From Phenylobacterium sp. (lineage in GTDB: Bacteria > Pseudomonadota > Alphaproteobacteria > Caulobacterales > Caulobacteraceae): DNA of 47,106 nucleotides. Both the position numbers and the translations under genes were made by a program. The stretch's first letter is position 1, and each line of letters opens with the position of its first letter. The notes under the pieces were generated by a model that saw only the letters and a program-made list of their open reading frames with translations, made no database searches and was not told where the DNA came from. The DNA is taken from positions 1 to 47,106 of the forward strand of contig NZ_JAURWM010000134.1 in the NCBI RefSeq assembly GCF_030654915.1, written 5' to 3'. Of the stretch, positions 36,824-45,681 are shown one piece after another.

Positions 36824-38890
36824 TCAGGCGGCCTTCTGGAGTTCCTGCTTCACCCGTTCGGCCAGCGTCTTGATGTCGATCGGTTTGGGCAGGAAGGAGA
36901 CGTTTTCCTCGCCTTCCAGCAGGTTCGAGAACTCGGCCTCGGCATAGCCGGAGATGAACATCACCGGCGCGCCTGCCAGGTAGATACGCGCGTGCTTCAG
37001 CAGGTCAGGCCCTTGCATGCCCGGCATGACCACGTCGGAGATCATCAGGTCGATCTTGCCGGCGTACTGCTCGGCCAGTTCCAGGGCTTCCTCGCCCGAA
37101 GCCGCCTCGATCACCTCGTAGCCGCGCGCGCGCAGCAGCTTGGCCGCCACGCCGCGAACGGCGTCCTCGTCCTCGACGAACAGGATACGGCCGGCGCCCG
37201 ACAGATCGCGCGCTTTGGGCGGCGCCTTGATCACCGGCACCAGGGCCGGCGCGGCGGCGCTAGGCACATGCACCGGCAGGAAGATACGGAAGGCCGCGCC
37301 CTCGCCGGCCTTGGAGGCCACGCTGATCCAACCGTCCGACTGCTTGACGATGCCGTAGACGGTGGCCAGGCCCAGGCCCGTGCCCTCGCCCACCGGCTTG
37401 GTGGTAAAGAAGGGGTCGAAGATCTTGTCGATGACGTCTGGCGAGATACCGGGGCCGTCGTCGGACACCTCGATCAGCGCCTGGTCGCCCTGGGCGGCTG
37501 GATAGCCGTGAGCCACGGCCTCTTCCTGACTCAGGCGGGCCAGGCGGATGCGGACCACGCCGCCGCCGTGCGCGCGCACGGCGTCGCGGGCGTTGACCGC
37601 CAGGTTCATCACCGCGGTCTCGATCTGACTGCGGTCGGCGCGGACGTGCGGCAGGTTTCGGCCGTATTCAGTCTCGAGCTTGACGTCCTCGTAGAGCACC
37701 CGGCGCAGCAGCACCTCGGATTCGCTGATCAGTTCGCCCAGATCAAGGGTCTCGCGCTGGACGGTCTGCTTGCGCGAGAAGGCCAGCAGTTTGCGGACCA
37801 GATCGGCAGCGCGGGCGGAGGTGGAGCGGATCTCGTTCAGCCCCTCATAGGAAGGGTCGCCGACCGGGTGGCGCTGGGCCAGCACGTCGAGCTGCATGAA
37901 GATCGCGGTCAGCAGGTTGTTGAAGTCGTGCGCCACGCCGCCGGCCAGCTGGCCGATGGCCTGCATCTTCTGGCTCTGGGAGAGCTGCAGCTCGATCTGC
38001 TTCTGCTCGGACACATCAACCAGATAGGCCACCCAACGCCCGTCGCTCTTGGCGAGGTAGAGATGGGCGACCTTGGCCTTGTCGCAGGCGAGCCGGACCT
38101 CCAGGGCGCCCACATGGCCGTCGGCCAGCTTCTGGGTCGCATCGGCGCGCGAGGCGGCGTCGATCAACTCTCCGAACACCGTGCCCGCCGCGCCGCCGCC
38201 GGCGACCGCCGACAGGGTCGGATTGGCCTCGACGATAGTGGCCGCGAACGGGTCCTCGCCGTCCAGCAGCGCCGCGCCGAACGGCGAGGCGGCGGCGAAG
38301 GCGTCCAGCACCTTGGGCGGCGGCGGCTTGGCGGTGTTGAAGGCGTCCAACACCTCGGCGGCGGCGCGCGGCAGGGCCAGCGGCGCGGGCTCAGCCAGCC
38401 GCACCAGGAAGCGGCGCTCGCCGAGCGGGGCGACCGTGGCCGTATGTTCGGCGCCATTGTTGCGGATCGAGGCCTGGGCCGTCTCACCGCGGCGGGCGGC
38501 GGCCAGGGCTGAAAACAGACTGGCGGCCGAGGGACCGCCCTTGGGCAGACGCGCGGCGGCGCCCAGCGCCGTTCTCCACGAGGCGTTGGCGGCATGAATC
38601 CGACCGTCGGCGGCGGCGATCGCCGCCGGCTCGGACAGCGCATGGATCAGCTTGTCGGCGCCAGGCTCGGCCGCAGGCGCGGGCGCCGCCGAATTGCGCA
38701 CGGCGAACAGCCCCAGGCACGCCACCCCGGCCAAGCCGATCAGCAGCATCAGGCCGGCGCGCGTCGAGGGACCCGCATGAATGGCGGGCACAGCCGCAAA
38801 GCCTACGGCGGCGACGAAGCACACGGCCGCGAACACCGTCAGCAGATCGAAACGGCGGCGAGCGCCATCATGGTTCGGCGGCTTGGCCAT
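36824..38890 (-). CDS. cckA: Cell-cycle hybrid histidine kinase CckA
   Basis: 688 residues from the ATG at 38890 (GAGG seven bases upstream). A GTG at 38947 would add 19 residues, but the shorter start puts the phospho-accepting histidine at 321, in line with His322 of the Caulobacter protein. Two membrane helices lie at about 16-38 and 45-64. PAS-like regions follow, then the histidine-kinase core ([46 protein letters not shown]) and a C-terminal receiver with its Asp at about 619 ([11 protein letters not shown]). Known CckA phosphorylates CtrA and CpdR through ChpT and switches to a phosphatase when c-di-GMP is high. The position after flhB is the Caulobacter arrangement. Confidence 0.97.
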   Translation of the reverse strand: MAKPPNHDGARRRFDLLTVFAAVCFVAAVGFAAVPAIHAGPSTRAGLMLLIGLAGVACLGLFAVRNSAAPAPAAEPGADKLIHALSEPAAIAAADGRIHAANASWRTALGAAARLPKGGPSAASLFSALAAARRGETAQASIRNNGAEHTATVAPLGERRFLVRLAEPAPLALPRAAAEVLDAFNTAKPPPPKVLDAFAAASPFGAALLDGEDPFAATIVEANPTLSAVAGGGAAGTVFGELIDAASRADATQKLADGHVGALEVRLACDKAKVAHLYLAKSDGRWVAYLVDVSEQKQIELQLSQSQKMQAIGQLAGGVAHDFNNLLTAIFMQLDVLAQRHPVGDPSYEGLNEIRSTSARAADLVRKLLAFSRKQTVQRETLDLGELISESEVLLRRVLYEDVKLETEYGRNLPHVRADRSQIETAVMNLAVNARDAVRAHGGGVVRIRLARLSQEEAVAHGYPAAQGDQALIEVSDDGPGISPDVIDKIFDPFFTTKPVGEGTGLGLATVYGIVKQSDGWISVASKAGEGAAFRIFLPVHVPSAAAPALVPVIKAPPKARDLSGAGRILFVEDEDAVRGVAAKLLRARGYEVIEAASGEEALELAEQYAGKIDLMISDVVMPGMQGPDLLKHARIYLAGAPVMFISGYAEAEFSNLLEGEENVSFLPKPIDIKTLAERVKQELQKAA

Positions 38891-38966
38891 AGGGAGGCCT
38901 CGGTTGATCCCAGACGAAGAGGCGAAGGCCCCTGGCGAATCAGTCACGCGATCTTCTCACGATTTC

Positions 38967-40055
38967 TCAGCGGCCACGGGCATTTGCGACCACGCGGGCG
39001 CTGTTGCTCATGATGAAGCCGATCAGCTTGGCGACGGCCTCGTAGTGGGCCGGCGGAATGAACTCTTCGAGTTCAACGGCGGCGTAGAGCGCGCGGGCCA
39101 GCGGGGGGTCCTCGATCACCGGCACTCCATGCTCCTCGGCGAGGGCGCGGATCTTCAAGGCTATGGCGTCCATGCCCTTGGCGACGCACTGCGGGGCGGC
39201 GGTCTCGCCGGCCTCGTACTTCAGCGCCACCGCGTAGTGCGTCGGGTTCATCACCACCATGGTCGCGGTGGGAATGGCGGCCATCATCCGGGTGCGTGAG
39301 CGCTGAAGCGCGATCTGCCGGCGCTTGGCCTTGAAGTGGGGGTCGCCTTCGGCGTTCTTGTATTCTTCCTTCTGCTCTTCCTTGGTCATGCGCATGCGCT
39401 TGAGGAAGCGCTGGCGCTGCCAGAACCAGTCCAGCCCGGCGATAGCCAGCATCAAGGCGGCGGTGGCGAAGACCAGCTTGCGAAGGATCTCGGACAGCAG
39501 CGGCAGCATCGCCGCCGGTTCCATCGCCGCCAGCTCGCGCAGCGGATGAAGATAGGGCTTCATCACCACCCAACCGACCCAGCCGACCATGACGATCTTG
39601 GCCACGGACTTCACGAACTGCATCAGGTTGTCGAGCCCGACGAGCCGCTTGACGCCGGCCAACGGCGAGACCTTCTTCCAGTCCGGCTTGACCTTGTCGG
39701 GGCTGTACATAAGCCCCGACTGGATGAGGTTCCCCCCAGCGCCCATCAAGGCGGCGACGGCCAGCACGGTGATCAGGATCGGAGCGCCGGCGCGCACCGC
39801 GATGCGGGCGACCTCGATGGAGCCATGGCCCTCCAGGCTCATGCTCTCAGGGTGGGCGATGAAGGGCAACAACGCGCTGGCCAGGTTCTGCGACATCCAG
39901 CCGCCGGCGATGGCGATGACCGCAGCCGCGCCGGAGAACGAAGCCAGGGTGGCCAGGTCCGGGGTCTTGGCGACATCCCCCTTCTCCCGCGCCTTCTGGA
40001 GCTTGGTGGCTGTCGCCTCTTCTGTCTTGGAGGATTCGTCCTGTTCGTCGGCCAT
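38967..40055 (-). CDS. flhB: Flagellar type III export protein FlhB
   Basis: 362 residues. The N-terminus is charged (DEQDESSKTEEATATKLQKAREKGDVAKTPDL), followed by four membrane helices. The autocleavage site NPTH is in MVVMNPTHYAVALKY at about residue 270, and the C-terminal domain continues (DPPLARALYAAVELEEFIPPAHYEAVAKLIGFIM). In the inner membrane it controls the order of export by switching from rod/hook substrates to filament substrates after cleavage between Asn and Pro. It lies four bases after fliR and 76 bases before cckA. Confidence 0.97.
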   Translation of the reverse strand: MADEQDESSKTEEATATKLQKAREKGDVAKTPDLATLASFSGAAAVIAIAGGWMSQNLASALLPFIAHPESMSLEGHGSIEVARIAVRAGAPILITVLAVAALMGAGGNLIQSGLMYSPDKVKPDWKKVSPLAGVKRLVGLDNLMQFVKSVAKIVMVGWVGWVVMKPYLHPLRELAAMEPAAMLPLLSEILRKLVFATAALMLAIAGLDWFWQRQRFLKRMRMTKEEQKEEYKNAEGDPHFKAKRRQIALQRSRTRMMAAIPTATMVVMNPTHYAVALKYEAGETAAPQCVAKGMDAIALKIRALAEEHGVPVIEDPPLARALYAAVELEEFIPPAHYEAVAKLIGFIMSNSARVVANARGR

Positions 40056-40059
40056 GGCT

Positions 40060-40815
40060 CTAGCCCAGGAAGAGCGAGGTGAGCTCGCGGTAGCGGTTGA
40101 GCCAGACCATCCCGATCACGCCGAGGCTCATGGCGAAGATCGACAGGCCCAGCAGCACGATCAACGGGGTGGCGACGAAGAACACCTGGAACTGCGGCAT
40201 CACCCGGCCGACTAGGCCCGCCGCGATGTTGAAGACCAGCGAGAAGACCACGACCGGGGCGGCCATCTGCAAGCCCAGTCTGAAGGAGCCGGCTACGGTC
40301 TGCACGGCCAATTGGGCGCTGTCGGCCACCGGGATTTCGCGCCCGAACGGGAACAACACATAGGACCTGACGATCGCGGTGAGAAACATGTGGTGCAGGT
40401 CGGTGGCCATGATCAGCGTGACGCCGATCAGACCCAGGAACGTGCCGAGCGTGGTCGAGGGCGCGGCCTGGCCGGGGGCGGCGGTCTGGGCGAAGGACAG
40501 GGTGGTCTGGATCGAGATGATCTCGCCGGTGGTGGTCAAGGACGATAGGAAGATCCGCAGGATCCCGCCGATCATCAGGCCGATCATCACTTCCTTGATC
40601 ACCGCGCCGGCGACCCCGGAGACGGCGGCCGGGATCGGCATGCCGCGCGCGACCACCGGCATCAGCAGCATGGCCATCAGAAAGGCGAAACCCAGCCGGA
40701 CGCGCGGCGGCACGGTGGTGTCGCCGATGCCGGGCAACAGCATGACCATCGCCCCGACGCGGGCGAAGATCAGGCCTCCTGCATAGACCTGGGATGCGGC
40801 TGCGAAGCTTTCCAT
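40060..40815 (-). CDS. fliR: Flagellar export gate protein FliR
   Basis: 251 residues with about six hydrophobic segments. VYAGGLIFARVGAMVMLLPGIGDTTVPPRVRLGFAFLMAMLLMPV at the N-terminus is typical, as is the FNIAAGLVGRVMPQFQVFFVATPLIVLLG segment near the end. FliR assembles with FliP and FliQ into the gate of the export apparatus. It is between fliQ (18-base gap) and flhB (4-base gap), a tightly packed operon. Confidence 0.97.
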   Translation of the reverse strand: MESFAAASQVYAGGLIFARVGAMVMLLPGIGDTTVPPRVRLGFAFLMAMLLMPVVARGMPIPAAVSGVAGAVIKEVMIGLMIGGILRIFLSSLTTTGEIISIQTTLSFAQTAAPGQAAPSTTLGTFLGLIGVTLIMATDLHHMFLTAIVRSYVLFPFGREIPVADSAQLAVQTVAGSFRLGLQMAAPVVVFSLVFNIAAGLVGRVMPQFQVFFVATPLIVLLGLSIFAMSLGVIGMVWLNRYRELTSLFLG

Positions 40816-40833
40816 GAACGGGCCGAACGGCCG

Positions 40834-41097
40834 CTACATCGCTGCGATGCGAGCGGCGATCTGGCGCATGAAGCCGCTCATCAGAGCGCCCATCATCGGC
40901 AGGAACAGGAGCAGCGACAGGAAGATGGCCACGATCTTCGGCGCATAGACCAGGGTGGCTTCCTGGATCTGGGTCAGGGCCTGCAGCAGGCCGATCCCCA
41001 CCCCGACCACCAGCCCGACGATCAGCACCGGCGCCGAAAGCTGGATGGTCAGCCAGATGGCGTCGCGACCGATGTCGAGAACCTCGGCGCCGTTCAT
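40834..41097 (-). CDS. fliQ: Flagellar export gate protein FliQ
   Basis: 87 residues, the standard length, with two membrane hairpin helices (AIWLTIQLSAPVLIVGLVVGVGIGLLQALTQIQEATLVYAPKI and FLSLLLFLPMMGALM). It is the first gene of the fliQ-fliR-flhB-cckA unit. A CtrA half-site (TTAACCAT) lies 61-68 bases upstream. Confidence 0.97.
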   Translation of the reverse strand: MNGAEVLDIGRDAIWLTIQLSAPVLIVGLVVGVGIGLLQALTQIQEATLVYAPKIVAIFLSLLLFLPMMGALMSGFMRQIAARIAAM

Positions 41098-41157
41098 CTT
41101 TGGCCTCTTGGGTACGCGTGAAGCAGGGAAATCAAGCTAGGCGGAATTTGCCTAGTT

Positions 41158-41165
41158 ATGGTTAA
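41158..41165 (-). promoter_or_regulatory. CtrA half-site upstream of fliQ
   Basis: On the minus strand the eight bases read TTAACCAT, the half-site described for some CtrA-bound promoters in Caulobacter. It lies 61-68 bases before the fliQ start. A matching second half at the N7 spacing is absent (TAGG in its place), so the call is tentative. Confidence 0.45.
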
Positions 41166-41232
41166 CGAACGACTACCCGCGAACGATGCCGTCAGGGTCG
41201 CCGCCAACTGTTCGGCGAGCTAAGCTGTGCCG

Positions 41233-41805
41233 ATGGACAACACGTTCGTTTACCTCATGGGACCGCCCGGTGTCGGAAAGTACACTGTCGGCAAGTTGCT
41301 CGCCGAGCGCATGCCCGCGCGGCTCATCGACAACCACTACTGGAACAATCCGATCTTCGAGATCGTCGAGCCGGACGGCAAGACACCGTTGCCGGCCGAG
41401 GTTTGGGATCGCACTCATGCGGTGAGGACTGCGGTCCTCGAGACCATCGCCACACTCGCGCCGCCCAAGCGCAACTTCATCTTCACCCATGCGGTGAGTA
41501 ACGAAAACCATCCGATGGACCGGCTGATCGCCGGACAGATCCTGAGCACAGCCGATCGGCGTGGAGCCAACACCCTCCTCGTCAGGTTATCGTGCGCGTC
41601 CGCTGAACTGGCGACGCGCATTGAGGAACCGGGCCGCGCCATCCGACTAAAGGCGCGCGATGGGAGCCAGGCCGAACGCTACGCGACACTGACCAAGCTC
41701 GATGCGCATCACCCCTGGACCATCGATCTCGACACCACCGGTTCAGAGCCCGACGACACGGCGAGGCGCATTCTGCAGGCGCTCGCCGATCCGCCTCAGG
41801 GCTGA
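41233..41805 (+). CDS. P-loop NTPase, kinase-like
   Basis: 190 residues from the ATG at 41233; a GTG two codons earlier is also in frame. The Walker A motif GPPGVGKYTVGK lies at about residues 10-21, followed by LLAERMPARLIDNHYW. The size and layout resemble small AAA_33/zeta-toxin-like or adenylate-kinase-like phosphotransferases. No clear lid or second substrate motif was recognised, so the phosphate acceptor is unknown. It is the only rightward gene between fliQ and the osmoprotectant transporter and overlaps the latter's end by 10 bases, which suggests insertion of an accessory gene into the flagellar region. Confidence 0.8.
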   Translation: MDNTFVYLMGPPGVGKYTVGKLLAERMPARLIDNHYWNNPIFEIVEPDGKTPLPAEVWDRTHAVRTAVLETIATLAPPKRNFIFTHAVSNENHPMDRLIAGQILSTADRRGANTLLVRLSCASAELATRIEEPGRAIRLKARDGSQAERYATLTKLDAHHPWTIDLDTTGSEPDDTARRILQALADPPQG

Positions 41806-43334
41806 AGCGCCCGCGCCGCTTCGGCTGGGCTCGCCTTGCCCTGGTCGCGATCGACGCTGTAGTTGGCCGCCCGCATGGCCTCCACCGAGATCGAGCCGAT
41901 CAGCGGCTTCAGCGCGGCCAGCAACCGCTCATCCCCCGCGCGCTTGGGCGAAATCAGGATGACCGCGTCATAGGGCGGCAGCGCACCCCTAGGATCGGTC
42001 AGCACCACCAACTTGTCGGCCGAGATCCGGCCATCAGAGGAGAAGGCTGAGATCACGTCGGCCTCGCCGCCCGACAGCGCCCGATACATGAAGGTTGGCT
42101 GGAACGAGCGTTCGGTCTTGAAGTTGAAGCCGTAGGCGGCGTCGACCGCCTTCCACTCCGGCCGTGACAGGAACTCCAGATCCGAGCCCAGGGTCAGGCG
42201 CGGGGCCTGGCGGGCGAGATCGGCCAGGCTGACGATCCCCAGCGCCTTGGCGCGGTCGGCGCGCATGGCGAAGGCGTAGGCGTTCTCAAAGCCAAGCGAG
42301 CCCAGCACCACGACCCCGTCGCGCTTCTTCAGTTCGGTGGTCAGTTCGGCCAGGACCTGGGCGCGGCCGGGATTGTCCTCGCGCTTCAGGACGTTTGTCC
42401 AAAGCGTGCCCGAATAATCGATATAGACGTCCAACTCGCCGGCCGCCAAGGCTCGGTAGGCGACCGCCGACCCCAGATCCTCTTTGCGCGAGACGTGGGC
42501 GCCGGCCCTCTCCAGCCGCTCGGCCATCACCTCGGCCAGGATGTACTGCTCGGAGAAATTCTTGGCCCCGACGACATAGCTCGACGGCTTGCCGAGCGCG
42601 GCCAGCGGCGTTAGCGCGGCCAGCACGCCGACCACCAGCAGCGCCGCGCCCGCGACCATCAGCCCGCGCTTGCGCCGCGCCGCGCCAGTCTCGATCAGGC
42701 CCAGCAACTGATCGACGCTCATGGCCAGCGCCGCCGAGGCGGCGCAGCCGAACAGGACGAACACCCAGTTCTCGGTCTGCAAGCCGGCGAAAATGTAGTT
42801 GCCAAGGCTGGTCTGGCCGACCGGCGTCGAGAGCGTCGCAGCGCCAATGGTCCAAACCGCGGCGGTACGCACGCCCGCCATGATCACGGGCATGGCCAGC
42901 GGAAGTTCGACCTGGAACAAGCGCTGGCGCGGCGTCATGCCCACCCCGTCGGCGGCCTCGCGCACCGCCGGATCGACGCCGAGTATACCAGCTGTCCCGG
43001 TCCGCAGGATCGGCAGCATCGAGTAGAGGGTCAGGGCCAGCAGCGAGGGCAGGAAGCCCAGCGCCGAGAAGCCGTGCCCGAAGACCTTTTGGCTCAAGGC
43101 CGACAGCGCCAGCAGCAGCGGGTAAAACAGGGCCAGTAGGGCCAGGCTGGGAATGGTCTGGATCAGGCCGGCGAAGGCCAGGACCGGCCAGCGCAGCCGC
43201 GCGCTGCGGCTGGCGGCGACCGCGAGCGGCAGGCTGATCAGCAGTCCGAGCACCAGGGCGCTGGCGCTGAGCAGCACATGCCAGGCGAGATATTCGGGCA
43301 GCAGGCCCCAAGCCTGCGCGATACGGCCGCTCAC
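41796..43334 (-). CDS. Osmoprotectant ABC transporter, fused permease and substrate-binding protein
   Basis: 512 residues combining two functions. Residues about 1-215 form a permease with the ABC coupling loop (REAADGVGMTPRQRLFQVELPLAMPVIMAGVRTAAVW). After one more membrane helix (GLMVAGAALLVVGVLAAL), residues about 240-505 are an OpuAC-type binding domain (YVVGAKNFSEQYILAEVMAERLERAGAHV; AAGELDVYIDYSGTLW). In this family the binding domain, anchored to the permease, captures glycine betaine, choline or related quaternary amines in the periplasm. The start overlaps the ATPase gene stop by four bases, so the two are translationally coupled. The exact solute cannot be told. Confidence 0.94.
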   Translation of the reverse strand: MSGRIAQAWGLLPEYLAWHVLLSASALVLGLLISLPLAVAASRSARLRWPVLAFAGLIQTIPSLALLALFYPLLLALSALSQKVFGHGFSALGFLPSLLALTLYSMLPILRTGTAGILGVDPAVREAADGVGMTPRQRLFQVELPLAMPVIMAGVRTAAVWTIGAATLSTPVGQTSLGNYIFAGLQTENWVFVLFGCAASAALAMSVDQLLGLIETGAARRKRGLMVAGAALLVVGVLAALTPLAALGKPSSYVVGAKNFSEQYILAEVMAERLERAGAHVSRKEDLGSAVAYRALAAGELDVYIDYSGTLWTNVLKREDNPGRAQVLAELTTELKKRDGVVVLGSLGFENAYAFAMRADRAKALGIVSLADLARQAPRLTLGSDLEFLSRPEWKAVDAAYGFNFKTERSFQPTFMYRALSGGEADVISAFSSDGRISADKLVVLTDPRGALPPYDAVILISPKRAGDERLLAALKPLIGSISVEAMRAANYSVDRDQGKASPAEAARALQP

Positions 43335-44104
43335 GAGGCCGCCTCCAAGCGTTGGCGCAATCGCTCGGCCTGCCGACGCGGGGCTTCCAGCAACGCACGG
43401 ACCTCGGGGTTTTCGGTCGAGGCGAGCAGCGCTCCTGGCGGACCGTCAGCGACAATGGAACCGGCCTCCAGCACCACGATCCGGTCGGCCAGCAGCACGG
43501 CCTCGGTCATGTCGTGAGTGACCATGACGCTGGTCAGGCCAAGCTTGTCGTGCAGGGCGCGGTAGTCGGTGCCGAGCGAGTCGCGGGTCAGGGGATCGAG
43601 CGCGCCGAACGGCTCATCCATCAGCATGATCTTCGGTTCGGCGGCCAGCGCGCGCGCCACCCCGACCCTCTGGCGCTGCCCCCCCGAGAGTTCCGACGGC
43701 GCGCGGGTCGCAACTTCGCGCGGCAGCGCCACAAGGTCGAGCAGTTCCTCGACGCGCGCGGTCATTCGCGCACGTTCCCAACCGAGCAGCTTTGGGGTGA
43801 TGACGATATTCTCGGCGATGCTCAGGTGCGGGAACAGCCCGACCTCCTGGAACACATAGCCTATACGGCGGCGAAGCTGATGGGGCGGCGCGGCGCCGGC
43901 GTCCTCGCCTCCGACCCTGATCTGACCAGCGTCCGGCGCAATCAGGCCGTTGATGGTCTTGAGCAGCGTCGTCTTGCCCGAGCCCGAGGCCCCGACCAGG
44001 GCGACGAACTGGCCCGCCGGAACGTCCAGAGACACCCCGGCCAGCGCCGCCTGCGCGCCGTACCGTTTCTCGATGCCGATAAGTTCAATCGCCGGTTGGG
44101 TCAT
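43331..44104 (-). CDS. Osmoprotectant ABC transporter ATPase
   Basis: 257 residues from the ATG at 44104; a GTG at 44122 would add six. Walker A is GASGSGKTT at about 38-46, the Q-loop is VFQEVGLFPHLS, the signature is LSGGQRQRVGVARAL, Walker B is IMLMDEP followed by FGALDPLTR, and the switch His is in VMVTHDMTEAVLLADRI. It resembles the ProV/OpuCA group but lacks the C-terminal CBS domains that sense ionic strength. It powers the fused permease next to it. The gene begins 24 bases after the fliE stop, in the same direction, so it may be read with the rod genes. Confidence 0.94.
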   Translation of the reverse strand: MTQPAIELIGIEKRYGAQAALAGVSLDVPAGQFVALVGASGSGKTTLLKTINGLIAPDAGQIRVGGEDAGAAPPHQLRRRIGYVFQEVGLFPHLSIAENIVITPKLLGWERARMTARVEELLDLVALPREVATRAPSELSGGQRQRVGVARALAAEPKIMLMDEPFGALDPLTRDSLGTDYRALHDKLGLTSVMVTHDMTEAVLLADRIVVLEAGSIVADGPPGALLASTENPEVRALLEAPRRQAERLRQRLEAAS

Positions 44105-44128
44105 GCCACCAACCTTAGACACGATCCG

Positions 44129-44431
44129 TCAAATCGGCATCCGCATGATTTCTTGATAGGCGTTGATCACCTGATCGCGAACCGCCATCACTGTCTCCAG
44201 GCTGGCTTCGGCCGCCGAGATCGCGGTGACCACGTCGATCAGTTCGCCCTTGCCCTGCACCTGCGCCGTGATCTGCGACTCGGCGGCCTTGGTGTTGTGC
44301 ATGACGTCGTTCATGGCCGACTTGACCATCGAGCCGAAGTCGAGCCCGCCCGCGCCGGCCGACGGCGGCGTGATGGGCGCGGTGTTCTGGGTGGCGGCGT
44401 AGGCCTTGGCGGCGGCGAGCGCGGTCATCAT
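44129..44431 (-). CDS. fliE: Flagellar MS-ring/rod junction protein FliE
   Basis: 100 residues. The C-terminal [35 protein letters not shown] is the family signature, and the middle [26 protein letters not shown] is also typical. FliE links the MS ring to the proximal rod and is an early export substrate. It lies 12 bases after flgC. It would be made normally, but whether the rod can form depends on FlgC. Confidence 0.95.
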   Translation of the reverse strand: MMTALAAAKAYAATQNTAPITPPSAGAGGLDFGSMVKSAMNDVMHNTKAAESQITAQVQGKGELIDVVTAISAAEASLETVMAVRDQVINAYQEIMRMPI

Positions 44432-44443
44432 GGCTTAGGCGCC

Positions 44444-44863
44444 CTACTTCTTGAGGATGTCGAGGGTGCGCATTTCCATGGAGCGCGCCGTCTCAATCAC
44501 ATTCAGATTGGCTTCGTAGGCCCGCTGGGCTTCCTTCATGTCGAGCGCCTCGACGAGGGTGTCCACGTTCGGCAGCTTCACATAGCCCGCCGGGTTCGCC
44601 GACGGGTGGCCGGGATCATAGACATTGCGGAAGTCCTTGCGATCCGGCTCGACCCTGGCGACACGAACGCCCTGACCGCCGTCGGTGCGGACCGGGGTGA
44701 ACACCGGCACCTGCCGGCGATAGGGATCCCCGCCCGGCTGGCGCGACACTGAATTGGCGTTGGCCATGTTCTAGGCGATCACCCGCATCCGCGCCTGCTG
44801 GGCGCGAAGGGCGGTGGCGGCGATGGCCTGGGTGGCCCCGGTCATGGGTTTGATGTCGGCCAT
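44444..44863 (-). pseudogene. flgC: Proximal rod protein FlgC, interrupted by in-frame TAG at codon 31
   Basis: The complete reading frame starts at ATG 44863, 10 bases after flgB, and would give 139 residues, the usual length. Codons 1-30 read MADIKPMTGATQAIAATALR then AQQARMRVIA, a good FlgC N-terminal helix. Codon 31 is TAG (44771-44773 on the plus strand), immediately before NMANANS, where the family usually has Glu or a similar polar residue. One G-to-T change from GAG would explain it. Translation could restart at ATG 44767, three bases after the stop, giving 107 residues without the N-terminal rod helix. The rest, to MKEAQRAYEANLNVIETARSMEMRTLDILKK, is intact. Because several neighbouring genes end in TAG, the codon is a real stop. 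Confidence 0.85.
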
Positions 44864-44873
44864 CTAGGAGATC

Positions 44874-45287
44874 CTAACCGCGACCGGGCGCGCGGCTGGC
44901 CATGCGCAGCATGGCCAGCGACTTCTGGTAGAAGCTAATGGCGGCGTCGTAGTTCATGCGCGCCTCGGCCATCTTCATCATCTCTTCCTCGAGCACGACC
45001 GAGTTCCCATCGAGGGTGGTCTCGGAGTCCTTGGCCTGGATCGGCCGGAAGGTCGTATTCGGACGCGCCGCGGGCGCCATGTGCCCGACCTGAGTCACCG
45101 CCTGGGTCGTCACCGGGCGCATCTGCGACTGCATCTGGGCCCGGAAGCTATAGGCCTGGAGGTCGGTCGGCGTGTAGCCGGGCGTGTCGGAATTGGCGAC
45201 GTTCTGCGAGATCAGCCGTTGGCGCTCGCCGAGGTGACCGAACCGGCCCTTCAACATCGAAAACAGCGGAATCTCGGCGAGGTTCAT
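44874..45287 (-). CDS. flgB: Proximal rod protein FlgB
   Basis: 137 residues. The rod signature RLISQNVANSDTPGYTPTDLQAYSF lies near the start, and the C-terminal MMKMAEARMNYDAAISFYQKSLAMLRMA helix is typical. FlgB forms the base of the flagellar rod with FlgC, FlgF and FliE. It is the first gene of the flgB-flgC-fliE unit. No good Shine-Dalgarno is visible before the ATG. A perfect CtrA box lies 25-39 bases upstream, so the transcript leader must be very short. Confidence 0.96.
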   Translation of the reverse strand: MNLAEIPLFSMLKGRFGHLGERQRLISQNVANSDTPGYTPTDLQAYSFRAQMQSQMRPVTTQAVTQVGHMAPAARPNTTFRPIQAKDSETTLDGNSVVLEEEMMKMAEARMNYDAAISFYQKSLAMLRMASRAPGRG

Positions 45288-45311
45288 AAGGAATATGGTG
45301 AATAAATAGGG

Positions 45312-45326
45312 TTAACCGCGCCTTAA
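45312..45326. promoter_or_regulatory. CtrA box between flgB and fliO
   Basis: TTAA (45312-45315) and TTAA (45323-45326) are separated by exactly seven bases (CCGCGCC), the canonical TTAA-N7-TTAA site of the cell-cycle regulator CtrA. It sits in the 106-base divergent region between flgB and fliO and reads as the same pattern on both strands, so one site could serve both operons. CckA, which drives CtrA phosphorylation, is in the same window. Confidence 0.8.
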
Positions 45327-45393
45327 GACCCTACAGGGCAAACCCAGGACCAACGGCGATTTCGCGCCGCCTGACCCTATTCGAACATCCCCC

Positions 45394-45681
45394 ATGGCAT
45401 TCGCCGATTTCCTTCGCGCCTTCTTCGCCCTGGCGCTGACCCTGGGGCTTGTCGGACTTGCGGCCGTCGCCTTGCGGCGGTTCGGCCCGGACGCCCTGGC
45501 GCGGTTCACCCCCACCCGGAAGGAACGCCGGCTGGCGATCGTCGAGACCCTGGTGCTCGACCCCGCGCGGCGGCTGGTGGTGGTCTCGCTGGACGGTGAG
45601 GAACGCCTGCTGCTGCTGGGCGAGGGACAGCTGCTTCCGACCCCGGCCAAGCCCGCCCGCAAACCCAAGACGGCCGCCTGA
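45394..45681 (+). CDS. fliO: Flagellar export assembly protein FliO
   Basis: 95 residues with one N-terminal membrane helix (FFALALTLGLVGLAAVAL) and a small beta domain (RLAIVETLVLDPARRLVVVSLDGEERLLLLGEG), the normal FliO layout. FliO helps FliP assemble into the export gate. It overlaps the fliP start by one base. The sequence is weakly conserved, but the adjacent fliP supports the call. Confidence 0.9.
   Translation: MAFADFLRAFFALALTLGLVGLAAVALRRFGPDALARFTPTRKERRLAIVETLVLDPARRLVVVSLDGEERLLLLGEGQLLPTPAKPARKPKTAA

Noticed and set aside
36815..38512. Plus-strand open frame opposite cckA
   Set aside because: It is antisense to well-conserved kinase motifs and has shadow composition.
41158..41165. 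Full CtrA box upstream of fliQ
   Set aside because: Only one half (TTAACCAT) is present. The second half at N7 spacing is TAGG, so it is kept as a tentative half-site only.
44771..44773. TAG in flgC read as a recoded amino acid
   Set aside because: TAG ends flgB, fliQ, fliR, fliP and recA in the same window, so it is used as an ordinary stop.
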